53,900 nucleotides of DNA from an uncultured Ruminococcus sp. (GCA_902760955.1 CACWIG010000009.1:1-53900), one strand, 5' to 3'; shown: positions 1 through 9,351, counted from the first letter of the stretch. A program made the numbers and translations. The notes: generated by a model not told the origin, from the sequence alone.

Positions 1-477
1 CAATTGGCGAACGTTTTCATAATCAATTTCACCGTTTTCATTTATGCCGTAAGATTTTACATCAAAGTACATGCCTGAAAAATTAACGGGTGAACCGTGA
101 GATAAGTGTCCGCCGTTTGACAAATCCATTGATAAAACTCTGTCGCCGGGTTTCATTGTAGCCATAAAAACAGCCATATTAGCCTGAGCACCCGAGTGCG
201 GCTGAACATTGGCATGCCCCATGTGAAAAAGCTCACATGCTCTTTTTTGTGCGAGTTCTTCTATGACATCAATATATTCACATCCGTTGTAATATCTTTT
301 GTGCGGTTTGCCCTCTGCATATTTGTTAGTCAAGACGCTTCCGCATGCTTCCATAACAGCTTGCGAGGTGCAGTTTTCGCTTGCAATAAGTTCAATTGTA
401 TTGCGTTGTCTTTCAAGTTCTTCTTCAATAGCTTCAGCTATTTGCGGGTCAACTTTTTTTATATGTTCTAAATGCAT
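1..477 (-). CDS. glyA: Serine hydroxymethyltransferase, N-terminal part (runs off the window)
   Basis: This is the first 159 residues of serine hydroxymethyltransferase, the PLP enzyme that converts serine and tetrahydrofolate to glycine and 5,10-methylene-tetrahydrofolate. The fragment carries the family's N-terminal landmarks: ELIASEN near residue 30, [10 protein letters not shown] with the RYYNG segment near 50-60, and QPHSGAQAN followed by GGHLSHG near 100-125. The PLP lysine lies beyond the window edge. The ATG at 477 follows a GGGAGGGAT ribosome binding site. About 70 bases downstream of its start, on the same strand, lies the tail of a DUF212-type gene. The family call is firm; only completeness is unknown. 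Confidence 0.96.
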   Translation of the reverse strand, partial: MHLEHIKKVDPQIAEAIEEELERQRNTIELIASENCTSQAVMEACGSVLTNKYAEGKPHKRYYNGCEYIDVIEELAQKRACELFHMGHANVQPHSGAQANMAVFMATMKPGDRVLSMDLSNGGHLSHGSPVNFSGMYFDVKSYGINENGEIDYENVRQL

Positions 478-548
478 AAAATCCCTCCCCATGCCTAAAA
501 TACATGATAATTATATTATCAGTATAACTTTAAAGCAAATTGTAAATT

Positions 549-771
549 TTAACCTAAAACATATAAATGGAATGCATAAGCAAACAAGATACCGTAAGCG
601 GCTCCGACATATACTTCTAAGGGTGTATGCCCTAAGAGTTCTTTTAATTTTCCGCCGACGGCTTTCAAATCATGGTTGTAAATTTCTTCCATAATTTTAT
701 TTACATCTCCTTCTTTTAGTAATTCTTGGGCTTCTCGCTTTGCCTTTTCTAATTCAAGTTGAGATGTATGT
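549..771 (-). pseudogene. C-terminal remnant of a YuiD/DUF212 (divergent PAP2) membrane protein
   Basis: The last ~75 residues of this frame look like the C-terminus of DUF212 (divergent PAP2, B. subtilis YuiD) proteins: a charged helix, then LKELLGHTPLEV and a final hydrophobic segment ending LYVLG. The family is normally about 150 residues with an N-terminal GGMPSSHSA motif, which is absent here. Upstream, the frame runs into the 3' end of the Gfo/Idh/MocA gene in a different frame, so the first ~25 residues of the open frame (about 772-851) are read out of oxidoreductase sequence and are not DUF212. No plausible start or ribosome binding site exists for the fragment. It is either a deletion product or an assembly join. 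Confidence 0.7.
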
Positions 772-1566
772 TTCCTTTTCAATATTTGATGCCCAGGAAA
801 ATTCAATCTGAAGGCAGGCACCGTTATCAAATTTAATAAATCCCATAGCAAGATCTTCTACATCAAAAGTACCTTCGCTTTTTTTATCGCCAAATGACGA
901 ATTAACAGAGTCTGAAACGTCATTGTCAGCAAATTTTGCGTACGTACAGCCTGACACCGAAACAGGTGTAGGGTTTCCCATAAGCCATATGGCAAGGTCA
1001 ATCATATGTACGCCCAAGTCTATAAGCGGACCTCCTCCTGACTGTTCCTTGGTGGTAAACCAGCCACCCTTACCAGGTATACCGCGTCTTCTCTGCCATC
1101 CGCAACGTCCGCAGTAAATTTCGCCCATTTTTCCGTCCTCGATGAACTTCTTGAGATACCTCGCATCTGCTCTGTATCGGTTATTTCTCATAACCATAAG
1201 TTTTTTGCCCGACTTTTCAGCAGCCTCCTTCATTTTGAGAGCCTCCTCTACAGATACTGCATCAGGCTTTTCGCAAAATACGTTAATACCTTTGTTGAGT
1301 GCCTCCACCGCAATGATTGAGTGCAGATAATTCGGTGTACAGATATCTATAAAATCTAAGTCACAAGAATCCAAAAGCTCTTTATAATCTGTAAATTCTG
1401 CAACATTTTCAATGCTGAACTGCTCTTTGAAGCTTTCAATCTTTTCAGGAAGAATATCGCAGATAGCCACAATCTCAACATTATCAAAATCCTTATATCC
1501 AGGCATATGTGCAATACGGCATATACCACCGAGTCCGATAAGTCCTACCTTTAACTTTTTTTCCAT
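754..1566 (-). CDS. Gfo/Idh/MocA family oxidoreductase, truncated at its 3' end
   Basis: This is an NAD(P)-dependent oxidoreductase of the Gfo/Idh/MocA sugar dehydrogenase family. The Rossmann start is GLIGLGGICRIAHMPG, the EKP motif (CEKPDAVS) lies near residue 98-105, and the GGGPLIDLGVHMIDLA segment that ends in the catalytic-type histidine lies near 178-193. Family members usually have about 340-390 residues. This one stops at 270, a few residues after an intact IEFSWASNIEKE strand, where the sequence switches into a DUF212 remnant. The C-terminal beta-sheet domain is therefore incomplete and the protein is probably non-functional or unstable. The start is well supported by AGAGGAG upstream. 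It is divergent from the AraC-type gene at 1699. Confidence 0.85.
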   Translation of the reverse strand: MEKKLKVGLIGLGGICRIAHMPGYKDFDNVEIVAICDILPEKIESFKEQFSIENVAEFTDYKELLDSCDLDFIDICTPNYLHSIIAVEALNKGINVFCEKPDAVSVEEALKMKEAAEKSGKKLMVMRNNRYRADARYLKKFIEDGKMGEIYCGRCGWQRRRGIPGKGGWFTTKEQSGGGPLIDLGVHMIDLAIWLMGNPTPVSVSGCTYAKFADNDVSDSVNSSFGDKKSEGTFDVEDLAMGFIKFDNGACLQIEFSWASNIEKETYIST

Positions 1567-1698
1567 TTCAACAAACTCCTCTTTAAAAAATTTTTTTAAT
1601 TTTTTTGTTTTACTATAGCATAATTGAATTTTTTATGATATACTATTTTTATTCAGAAATATCAATTTTTTACGATTTAGTAAAAAAGGGGTGAAAAT
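1567..1698. promoter_or_regulatory. Divergent promoter region between oxidoreductase and AraC regulator
   Basis: This is 132 bases of very AT-rich sequence between divergent genes. On the minus strand a TTGATA and TATATC pair at 17-bp spacing could drive the oxidoreductase. An AraC-type regulator next to its target in this arrangement typically binds here. I do not see a clear operator repeat, so this is only a location for likely control. Confidence 0.35.
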
Positions 1699-2586
1699 GT
1701 GGAAAACGTATTAGAGAAGCCGTTTATGATAGACGGAATAAAAAGCTGGATTCACTGCATTGAAATGAAAGGAGCACCTATATTGGGAAAGAATATTCCG
1801 AGCAGGTGTCATTTTCACGACTATATTGAGCTTTTATATGCTGTGGATACGTGTGGTTATGTATGGCGTAACGATAAGAAAACAAATTTTAACACAGGAG
1901 ACTTAGTTGTTGTCAATTCGAATACACCTCACGAGCTGACCTTTGAAACCTTTTCAAGATATATTTGCATAAAATTTTCGCCTCAGATATTGTATGCAGA
2001 CGAAACATCATTATTTGAGTTCAAATATATGATTCCCTTTTTAAGTGATAATTCTGTTCAATGGACATTCAGAAATGATGAACTGAAAAATGTGGATATT
2101 GAGAGCTTACTATTTGAAATAATTGACGAATGGAAAACAAAAAATCCTGCGTACGAACTCATTATCCGCGCAAATCTGTTAAAACTCTTTAGCGGAATTA
2201 TTCGTTATTGGCACGAAAACAATATTATAAGCAATGAAATAAAAATAACCGATACGCTAAAAAAAGCTCTTCTATATATCGACGAAAATTTTGATACCGT
2301 AACAGAGAATGATGTAGCCAAGTACTGCCATATGAGCTACAACTATTTTTCCTCTGTTTTAAAAAACGCTACAGGAAAAAGCTTTACCGAATATATTACC
2401 TTCTTACGCATAAGCAAGGCAGAAAGACTTTTGCTTTCCACCGATAAAAGTATTACGGATATTGCTATTGAAACAGGCTTTTCCACTTCAAGCTATTTTA
2501 TATCAAAATTCAAATCGCATAAAGGTGTAACGCCGAAAAAATTCCGTAAGAATATTGGGATGAGCGAAAATAGTCTAAATAGTTAA
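1699..2586 (+). CDS. AraC family transcriptional regulator
   Basis: This 295-residue regulator has the usual two-part AraC layout. An N-terminal cupin-type sensor domain contains RCHFHDYIEL near 40-50 and GDLVVVNSNTPHEL near 75-90. A C-terminal double helix-turn-helix spans about 190-290, including NDVAKYCHMSYNYFSSVLK and the signature SITDIAIETGFSTSSYFIS. It starts with GTG at 1699 behind AGGGGTG; the ATG at 1697 is out of frame. It lies between a divergent sugar oxidoreductase and a downstream dehydrogenase on the same strand, so it probably controls this carbohydrate locus. The effector cannot be read from the sequence. Confidence 0.93.
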   Translation: MENVLEKPFMIDGIKSWIHCIEMKGAPILGKNIPSRCHFHDYIELLYAVDTCGYVWRNDKKTNFNTGDLVVVNSNTPHELTFETFSRYICIKFSPQILYADETSLFEFKYMIPFLSDNSVQWTFRNDELKNVDIESLLFEIIDEWKTKNPAYELIIRANLLKLFSGIIRYWHENNIISNEIKITDTLKKALLYIDENFDTVTENDVAKYCHMSYNYFSSVLKNATGKSFTEYITFLRISKAERLLLSTDKSITDIAIETGFSTSSYFISKFKSHKGVTPKKFRKNIGMSENSLNS

Positions 2587-2705
2587 ATTCATTATATGCC
2601 AGACTGTTTTCTGTATTTTGTTGGAGTGGATTGTATGAATTTTCTAAATATTGACAAAAAATACTCAAATTAAATAAATATATAATATTTTAAAGGAGAA
2701 TGTAT

Positions 2706-3710
2706 ATGAAAAAAATAATTTTTACAAAAAAGGATACTGCAGAACTTTTAGATGTAGCGGACAGAGCTCCCGACAAAGGCGAAGTCCGTGTGAAATTGGC
2801 ATTTTCAACAGTCAGCGCAGGAACCGAACGCGCCTTGGTAACAGGCAATCCCGGCGGCGGTGATGGATTTAGATTTGGTTTTCCCTCAAGCTCAGGTTAT
2901 AGCGGAAGCGGAATAATTACAGATATAGGTCCTGAAGTTACAGATTTCAAAGTTGGCGACAGAGTTATGGTTCACGGCGGCGGACACGCTCAATTTTGCA
3001 CAGTTCCTACAAAAGAGTTAGTCCTCGTTCCCGATAATGTTTCTCTTGAAGAAGCCGCACTTGTTATAATAGCAGGCTTTTCACTTGCGGCAATTCGCAA
3101 GGCAAAAATAAATCTCGGTAACAGCTGTCTTGTAATGGGTTTAGGAATACTCGGACTTTTTTCAATACAGTTTGCCAAGCTCTCAGGTGCTTATCCTGTA
3201 ATAGGAGCCGACCTTTTGCCCGAACGCAGAGAACTTGCAAAATCTCTCGGCGCAGATATCGTTCTTGACCCTACTGCTCCGGACTTTTCAGAGCAATGTA
3301 AAAAACTTACACCTATGGACAATGGTGTAAATTCCGTAATAGAAGTTACAGGAAATCCAAAAGCCTTAAAGCAGGCATTATCAAGCACAGCAAAATTCGG
3401 AAAAGTTATACTTCTCGGCTGTACCCGAACTATGACCGAAGTTGACTTTTATCACGACGTACACTGTCCTGGCATAGAATTAATCGGCGCCCACAGTGGT
3501 GCGCGTCCGACAGGTGAATCGCACTCAGGCTTTTTCACTGAAATGGACGACTGTCGTGTAATTCTTTCATACCTTTCCGCAGGAAGACTTGATTTTAAGC
3601 CTATAATCAGCGAACATCATTCACCCACAGAAGCAACAGAAGTCTATTCAAGATTGGCTTCAGGAAACTTCCCTATAGGTGTTCAGTTCGATTGGAGCTT
3701 GCTTGACTAA
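2706..3710 (+). CDS. Medium-chain dehydrogenase/reductase (alcohol dehydrogenase-like)
   Basis: This 334-residue protein belongs to the medium-chain dehydrogenase superfamily. It has the GroES-like N-terminal domain (GDRVMVHGGGHAQFCTV near 85-100) and a Rossmann domain (VMGLGILGLFSIQFAKLSG near 142-160). The four-cysteine structural zinc loop and the usual catalytic CG(S/T)D segment are absent; STVSAGTERALV occupies the corresponding place. That resembles the BchC-like sub-branch often found beside Gfo/Idh sugar oxidoreductases. I chose the ATG at 2706 because GGAG sits 7 bases upstream, whereas the in-frame ATG at 2700 overlaps that site. A TTGACA box at 2651 may belong to its promoter. The substrate is unknown, probably a sugar or polyol. 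Confidence 0.85.
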   Translation: MKKIIFTKKDTAELLDVADRAPDKGEVRVKLAFSTVSAGTERALVTGNPGGGDGFRFGFPSSSGYSGSGIITDIGPEVTDFKVGDRVMVHGGGHAQFCTVPTKELVLVPDNVSLEEAALVIIAGFSLAAIRKAKINLGNSCLVMGLGILGLFSIQFAKLSGAYPVIGADLLPERRELAKSLGADIVLDPTAPDFSEQCKKLTPMDNGVNSVIEVTGNPKALKQALSSTAKFGKVILLGCTRTMTEVDFYHDVHCPGIELIGAHSGARPTGESHSGFFTEMDDCRVILSYLSAGRLDFKPIISEHHSPTEATEVYSRLASGNFPIGVQFDWSLLD

Positions 3711-3730
3711 ACAAACTCTTGATACATATA

Positions 3731-3766
3731 AAAAGTAGCGGCAAAATTGATTTTGTCGCTACTTTT
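3731..3766. terminator. Bidirectional terminator between convergent genes
   Basis: A 17-bp stem (AAAAGTAGCGGCAAAAT paired with its complement, one G-T type mismatch) with a 2-base loop is flanked by A and T runs on both sides. It lies between the stops of the plus-strand dehydrogenase and the minus-strand alpha-galactosidase, so it can terminate both. Confidence 0.85.
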
Positions 3767-3775
3767 ATCTGTGTT

Positions 3776-5977
3776 TTATATCTTTTTTAATATCATAATT
3801 TCCGATGTATAGTCTCTGTTTCCAATTCGCCTTAAGCCTATATTCATCAAAACCTCACCCGAATACTCTCTTCCTGTAAGTTCGTCCCTATACATACAGT
3901 TTTCTTCAAGACCTTTTAGTTTAATAACAAACTTTGGTGATGATGGCGCTCCCTTTATCACAAAGATTTCAACAATAACAGTATTTTTATCTTCAGAAAC
4001 AAATTCCCATACTGTCATATTATCCTCAAATGGAGATTTAATTCTATACATATCACCCTTGTGGAAAACAGAGCTGTATTTCTTGTAAAACTTAATCTGC
4101 TCTTTAACGCTTTCAAATTCTTCGCTACTTAGCAAACCGAGGTCAAGTTCATAACCGAACTGTCCCGAATACGCAACGCGTGCTCTTGTATCTATATCGG
4201 TTGTGCGATGCACCTGATGATTTGGCACAGCAGATACGTGTGCCCCCATAACATTTGTGGGATAGCCATAACTTGTTCCTGCCTGAATAAACTGTCTTTC
4301 CACAGCATCGGTATCATCACTTGTCCAGAATTGGTCAAAGTAATAGAACATACCCATATCAAATCTTCCGCCGCCGCCTGAACAGCCTTCCATAAGGATA
4401 TGAGGGAACCTTGCTTTTAATGTTTCAAGCACTCTGTAAAGTCCAAGCATATATCTGTGAGCCGTTTCCCTCTGTCTGTCGGCAGGTAAAATAGCTGAGC
4501 CGATTTCGCTCATATTTCTGTTCATATCCCATTTGATATACTCTATATTGGCGTTAGCGAAAATATCAGAAAGAGTTTCTATAATATAATCGCACACATC
4601 ATCTCTTGAATAGTCAAGAATTAACTGATTTCTGCCCAAAGAGCGACTTCTGCCCTCTACGTGCAAGCACCAATCGGGATGCTCATCATAAAGCTTGCTG
4701 ACCTCTGAAATCATTTCAGGTTCAAACCATAATCCAAATTTAAGTCCCAATTTGTTAATCTTTTCGGCAAGTCCCGAAATGCCGTTGGGGAGCTTTTCCT
4801 TATTAACAAACCAATCACCCAATGATGTATGGTCATCATTTCTCTCACCGAACCAGCCATCATCAAGAACCAATAATTCAACGCCTGCTTCAGCAGCCTT
4901 TTTTGCAATGTTGACAATTTTTTCTTCGTCAAAATTAAAATAGGTTGCTTCCCAATTATTTAAAAGCACAGGTCTTTCTATATCTCTGTATTTTCCTCTG
5001 CATAATCTATTACTGATTAGCTTATGGTATGTATGGCTCATTTTAGAAAAACCGCTATCCGAATACACCATTACACATTCAGGGGTATTAAAGCACTCGC
5101 CTTTATCCAGCTTCCATTCAAAATCAAATGGGTTGATACCTGTATATAATCTTGTTCTGTTATGAGTATCAACATACACTCCCGACTCAAAGTTACCGCT
5201 GTATACAAGGTTCATACCATATACATCACCGCAATCCTCAGTCGCATTTTTTGAGGCAAGGCATACAAATGGATTAAAAATGTGACTTGATGCACCTCTC
5301 AGACTCTCAACAGATTGCTTTCCGTGAGATAAAGGACTTTTTTCGATATGTCTTTCTCTCGCCCATTGACCGCTAAACTGTACAAGGTCATAATCCATAT
5401 CAGGCAAATGAATACAGCCTGACATTACATTTTTCAATTTAACTACACTATTGCCGTCATTTATTATCGTATGACTTCTTGTGATTACATCTCTGTCATT
5501 ATACGCCGTATATCTTATTACAACCTTTACCCCTGTAAGCTCGTCTTTTAAATAAAGTTCTAATGTCTGAGCCTCGCTGTCGGACTCAACATATGTGGCA
5601 GGCAAGCCGTCTATCTTTGGTTTACCGTCATATATGTTATATCCTTCATAATACAACTTTGAAATAGTACTTCCGTCCTCATACTGTGCGTGGAACACAG
5701 GTGTTCTGTAATCTCCGCTTCCGTATGTAGGAAATTCAAGAGGCAAAGCCGTCAATGAAATTGCATCATCAAAATCAACAGACCGTACCGAAAAGCCTTC
5801 GCCTCTGTAATACCTAAATCCAAAATCAACCATATCATCTATGTTATATGTTTTATTTATTCTTTTTCCGTAATGGATATGTATAGGCAGCTTATTTTCA
5901 TAAATTCCTATAACATAGCTTGTGTTAGGGGTTTGTAAATTAAAAATTTTGTTCTTTTCGTCATAAATTATGGGCAT
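3776..5977 (-). CDS. Alpha-galactosidase, glycoside hydrolase family 36
   Basis: This 733-residue enzyme hydrolyses terminal alpha-galactosides (melibiose, raffinose, galactomannan side chains). The GH36 layout is clear: an N-terminal beta-supersandwich domain, then the TIM barrel from about residue 330. The nucleophile is D484 in YIKWDMNRNMSE and the acid/base is D554 in FWTSDDTD, 70 residues apart as in characterised GH36 enzymes. The LFEPEM-like segment (FGLWFEPEMIS) and CSGGGGRFD are also present. There is no signal peptide, so it acts in the cytoplasm on imported oligosaccharides. The start has GGAG 10 bases upstream. It sits 59 bases downstream of the secreted esterase gene and probably shares its promoter. 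Confidence 0.96.
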   Translation of the reverse strand: MPIIYDEKNKIFNLQTPNTSYVIGIYENKLPIHIHYGKRINKTYNIDDMVDFGFRYYRGEGFSVRSVDFDDAISLTALPLEFPTYGSGDYRTPVFHAQYEDGSTISKLYYEGYNIYDGKPKIDGLPATYVESDSEAQTLELYLKDELTGVKVVIRYTAYNDRDVITRSHTIINDGNSVVKLKNVMSGCIHLPDMDYDLVQFSGQWARERHIEKSPLSHGKQSVESLRGASSHIFNPFVCLASKNATEDCGDVYGMNLVYSGNFESGVYVDTHNRTRLYTGINPFDFEWKLDKGECFNTPECVMVYSDSGFSKMSHTYHKLISNRLCRGKYRDIERPVLLNNWEATYFNFDEEKIVNIAKKAAEAGVELLVLDDGWFGERNDDHTSLGDWFVNKEKLPNGISGLAEKINKLGLKFGLWFEPEMISEVSKLYDEHPDWCLHVEGRSRSLGRNQLILDYSRDDVCDYIIETLSDIFANANIEYIKWDMNRNMSEIGSAILPADRQRETAHRYMLGLYRVLETLKARFPHILMEGCSGGGGRFDMGMFYYFDQFWTSDDTDAVERQFIQAGTSYGYPTNVMGAHVSAVPNHQVHRTTDIDTRARVAYSGQFGYELDLGLLSSEEFESVKEQIKFYKKYSSVFHKGDMYRIKSPFEDNMTVWEFVSEDKNTVIVEIFVIKGAPSSPKFVIKLKGLEENCMYRDELTGREYSGEVLMNIGLRRIGNRDYTSEIMILKKI

Positions 5978-6036
5978 AATATTTTACTCCTTCTGTTATT
6001 AAAATTTTAATTAATAAATTCTTCTTTTAATTTGAC

Positions 6037-8295
6037 TCAATCGAGAATTTCTGTGGTGAACACAGGTGCAGGCAATCCCGTATCATCTGTCAGATTAGGA
6101 GCCTCAGGATATTCACCCCAGGCATATCTGGCATAAATCGGTTTACTTACGGACTTGCTTGTCAGAATAACTTTGTTGCCCTCTGTTTTTGCCTCTGCAT
6201 CGTAGAATACATTATCCTCACCTGCAACCTCAAACTCCATAAGTTTGCTTGCATTAAGTGTTCCATCCTTTATTTTTTTGGAGGTGATTTTGTCAGCATA
6301 CTTTTCTTTCGGCATAACTCTGAGCACACCTGTACACTTAAAGGTCAGAATTAGCTTATTACCATTTTGCTGAGAGCTTTCATACATAGGTCCTGAAACA
6401 TCAATATCTGCACCGTAACAATCACGGAGAGCGTATGCGGCAAATCTCTCGCCGACAACTTTTTTATTCCAAGGGTGAATATCCTCACGACAGCTTCCCG
6501 TGCCGCCGTCATAGTTGCCAAACACATCTGTTAGAGCAACCATACCTGTATTCTTCTTGACTCCAACAGTTTCAAGAGCCAAAAGCTGTCCCTGACGGAC
6601 TAAAGATTCATCAACCTTATATCTGGTAAGCTGCGCCCAATAGAAAGGCAAATCTCTTCCCCATTTACTACGGTAGCTGTCAATAAGTCCCGTAAGTGCA
6701 TCTCTGTATTCAACTGCGGACATATGAGTTCTGTATTGGTCAGCTTCACCCTGATACAAAATAATACCTTTGATTTTCAAACGTTCAAACGGATATATTC
6801 TGTTGTTATACAAATCTCCGTCCGCACTTGTAAACTTTCCGTTGGAATATCCTTTTTTAACCCAGCGATTGATTTCGGTATCACCGACAGCAACATTTAT
6901 TATACCGATAGGACTATTTGTTTCCGATTGCAGTTTTCTTGCAAAATAATACCCTACCGCCGAACAATATGCAACAGTATCAGAATCCGCCTCTCGCCAC
7001 ATCACTCCGTCACTTGGCGGATTATCAACAATTGCCGAAGCACCATCAGTACCTTTATTCCAAAGGTTGTATATACGAATATTACTGTTTTGGACATCAG
7101 ATTTATTATTAAGCTCTGCGGCAGAATCCTCCCCTGCCATCATATAATAATCCATATTTGATTGACCTGTACAAAGCCAAACATCACCAAAGGTAATATT
7201 TTTATATATGGCACTTTTGCCGTCTGCCTTAACAATTAAATCGTATTTACCGCCTGCAGAGAATGTACCTAAATTTACTTCCCAATCTGAGTTGGCACCT
7301 ACTTTTGCAGACTTGACAACCTCACCGCCAAGTGAATTTTTTATAATAACCTCCACAGTTGCATTTTTAGGAGCTTTACCCCACACAGTAAATGGTTGCT
7401 CTGCCTGAACCATCATATTCTCGGTAAACACCGATGCAACTGAAAATTCACTGGATGCATCATTTACCCTGAAGGTCAAAACAGACGGAATTGCCATTGA
7501 ACCATTCTTGTCCAGGACAGCAACTCTGAATTTGTCGCCATCTTCCTCCGTTAAATTATCAAACAATAACTCAAACTCTGTTTCTCCTTTAGCCGCAAAG
7601 TTCTGTTTCAAGGCACTTCCCTTTTTCAGAACACCATTTTTATTAATAACGCACGCCAATATGGTCGCAGATAATTCATTACCCTCATTATAACCGCACA
7701 AGGATAATTTAACGGCACTCTTACCGCCCTGGGATTTTGTCTTTGTATAACCCGATGTACCCATCCATTCGATTTCGCTTATATTTGAGTTGGCAGGTAT
7801 ATCGGTCTTGAAGTATCTAAATTCGCCAAGTCCGCTGAAGTCTATTTCATTCCAGGAATTTTCTGTCTGTTTTGTTCCTTGAACAACAGCAAGCTCGACA
7901 AAAGTTTTATTATCCTTTGACGCATAAAATCTTGTGCCGAAAGAATTATTGATACTTTCCGTTATTTCACCTGTATAATATCGAATTTGCGAAAACATAA
8001 TGTTTACGCCCATATCCAGAACAACAGACACATCTTTATCAAAAGACGGCACAGAAGAAACATTGCCGTCATACAGTTTAAGAGCCTCTTCCTTTGTTCC
8101 GTTGTTGACATTTAGCTTTTCAGCAACAACACCTCCGACAGGCTCAACCTTTTCGTTTTGCATATAGATGCTCAGTCTTCTGCTTAAAATATCACCAGGA
8201 AGTACATATTCTGTTTTAGCAAGAGCAGGACTGACTGTTAAAACAAAAAAAGACAGCACCGCCAAAAAAATTATCACAACCCTTTTTTTCAGCAT
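6037..8295 (-). CDS. Secreted sialate O-acetylesterase-type SGNH esterase
   Basis: This 752-residue exported protein begins with a signal peptide (a basic MLKKR start, a hydrophobic core, and cleavage near ALA-KTE at residue 27). An N-terminal discoidin-like beta domain (about 60-200) and an Ig-like segment (about 285-365) precede an SGNH/SASA esterase domain. The domain shows block I WLCTGQSNMDYYM near 375, a conserved PIGIINVAVGDTEINRW, GIILYQGEADQYR near 505, and a late DIHPWNK segment supplying the histidine. It probably removes acetyl groups from glycans, either sialic acids or pectin/xylan-type polymers, outside the cell. It lies in the same transcription unit as the alpha-galactosidase and has its own promoter upstream. 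Confidence 0.88.
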   Translation of the reverse strand: MLKKRVVIIFLAVLSFFVLTVSPALAKTEYVLPGDILSRRLSIYMQNEKVEPVGGVVAEKLNVNNGTKEEALKLYDGNVSSVPSFDKDVSVVLDMGVNIMFSQIRYYTGEITESINNSFGTRFYASKDNKTFVELAVVQGTKQTENSWNEIDFSGLGEFRYFKTDIPANSNISEIEWMGTSGYTKTKSQGGKSAVKLSLCGYNEGNELSATILACVINKNGVLKKGSALKQNFAAKGETEFELLFDNLTEEDGDKFRVAVLDKNGSMAIPSVLTFRVNDASSEFSVASVFTENMMVQAEQPFTVWGKAPKNATVEVIIKNSLGGEVVKSAKVGANSDWEVNLGTFSAGGKYDLIVKADGKSAIYKNITFGDVWLCTGQSNMDYYMMAGEDSAAELNNKSDVQNSNIRIYNLWNKGTDGASAIVDNPPSDGVMWREADSDTVAYCSAVGYYFARKLQSETNSPIGIINVAVGDTEINRWVKKGYSNGKFTSADGDLYNNRIYPFERLKIKGIILYQGEADQYRTHMSAVEYRDALTGLIDSYRSKWGRDLPFYWAQLTRYKVDESLVRQGQLLALETVGVKKNTGMVALTDVFGNYDGGTGSCREDIHPWNKKVVGERFAAYALRDCYGADIDVSGPMYESSQQNGNKLILTFKCTGVLRVMPKEKYADKITSKKIKDGTLNASKLMEFEVAGEDNVFYDAEAKTEGNKVILTSKSVSKPIYARYAWGEYPEAPNLTDDTGLPAPVFTTEILD

Positions 8296-8329
8296 ATAAC
8301 CGTCTCCTTTAATAAAACAAATTTATAAC

Positions 8330-8358
8330 ATTTTACTACATTTTATTATATTTGTCAA
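8330..8358 (-). promoter_or_regulatory. Sigma-A type promoter for the esterase/alpha-galactosidase genes
   Basis: On the minus strand TTGACA (8353-8358) and TAAAAT (8330-8335) are separated by exactly 17 bases, about 35 bases upstream of the esterase start. The AAAGGAG ribosome binding site follows directly. It separates the esterase-galactosidase pair from the upstream PTS gene. Confidence 0.75.
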
Positions 8359-8393
8359 CACATATAAGGGGCAACAATAAGATTATCATAACC

Positions 8394-9239
8394 TCAATTT
8401 TCTGTATTTTCAGCATATTCCTCTCTTTTATTAATCAACCTGATAAAAGGCCTTTGTTCTATGGCAAATTTAGAAATTACATCTATCTTTTCATACTCTG
8501 CAGAATTTGTTATCACAACTATTGTTGTTAAATCATATCCCTCTTCCGCAATCAATTCTGCATCAAATTCTATCAGAGGTTCGCCCATTCTGACAAAATC
8601 GCCCTCCTCCACATAAGAATTAAAATGCTTTCCGTTTAGATTTACTGTATCAATGCCTATATGCATCAATATCTCTGTGCCATTATCTGACATAACCGCA
8701 ACAGTGTGCATACCATTTGTAATACTTACAATTCTTCCGTCAACAGGCGACACAAGGAGATTGGTTTCGGGAATTATTGCCGCACCTTCCCCAAAATCGC
8801 CCGAAGCAAATAGAGTATCACCTGTATCCGATAAATTAATTATCCTTCCTTTAATTGGTGCATACAACATATCAGATATATTCTCGCTTGTATTTCGTCT
8901 GCTGCCAAATAAAACAGTTGTGAAAAAGTGAGCTATTGCTTTAATTATCCGATAAAATATATTTATATCTTTTTTGTCTATGTCAGAATTATTAAAATTT
9001 CCTATGCGGTTCAGTTCTGCATAAACATTATAAACATTACTGCCTATCACCACCTGATATTGTCCATAGCTTGACAAAACACAGATTACACCTCTTGTAT
9101 TTCTCAATTCTTCTGTATCAGCTATATCCTCATTCAGTAAATTAAACCTCAATCTTGTTACACAATACATAAGGGATATAACATTGGACTCTCCACCTAT
9201 ACAGCCTAAAATCTTTTTTGCGATTTTGTTATAATCCAT
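8394..9239 (-). CDS. PTS EIIB-EIIA fusion (Bgl/Glc type) without an EIIC domain
   Basis: This 281-residue protein has a beta-glucoside/glucose-type PTS EIIB domain (residues 1-80, phospho-cysteine C26 in MYCVTRLRF, GQYQVVIGSNVYNVY near 59-73). A linker of about 45 residues leads to an EIIA-Glc-type domain (about 124-260). Both EIIA histidines are present: H178 in NGMHTVAV and H193 in LMHIGIDTVNLNG. The EIIC permease that separates or accompanies B and A in complete transporters is missing, and no EIIC is encoded nearby. The start at 9239 follows GGAGG 7 bases upstream; an upstream in-frame ATG at 9290 has no such site. It may feed phosphate to an EIIC encoded elsewhere or act as a sensor. It lies directly upstream of the esterase and alpha-galactosidase genes. 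Confidence 0.88.
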   Translation of the reverse strand: MDYNKIAKKILGCIGGESNVISLMYCVTRLRFNLLNEDIADTEELRNTRGVICVLSSYGQYQVVIGSNVYNVYAELNRIGNFNNSDIDKKDINIFYRIIKAIAHFFTTVLFGSRRNTSENISDMLYAPIKGRIINLSDTGDTLFASGDFGEGAAIIPETNLLVSPVDGRIVSITNGMHTVAVMSDNGTEILMHIGIDTVNLNGKHFNSYVEEGDFVRMGEPLIEFDAELIAEEGYDLTTIVVITNSAEYEKIDVISKFAIEQRPFIRLINKREEYAENTEN

Positions 9240-9351
9240 TATACCACCTCCGTCTATACTATCATTGACAGAGAATAAAAATTTATCCATAAAATGAAAA
9301 AATGAAAAATTATTTCAGATTTTGTACAATGTATTTGATGGTATAATATAA

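Noticed and set aside
549..851. A 100-codon frame read as one complete protein
   Set aside because: Only the last ~75 codons have DUF212-like content; the first part is oxidoreductase sequence in a different frame and has no ribosome binding site.
2651..2690. Promoter TTGACA...TATAAT ahead of the dehydrogenase
   Set aside because: The good TATAAT is 24 bases from TTGACA and the boxes at 17-18 bases are poor, so I did not list it as a feature.
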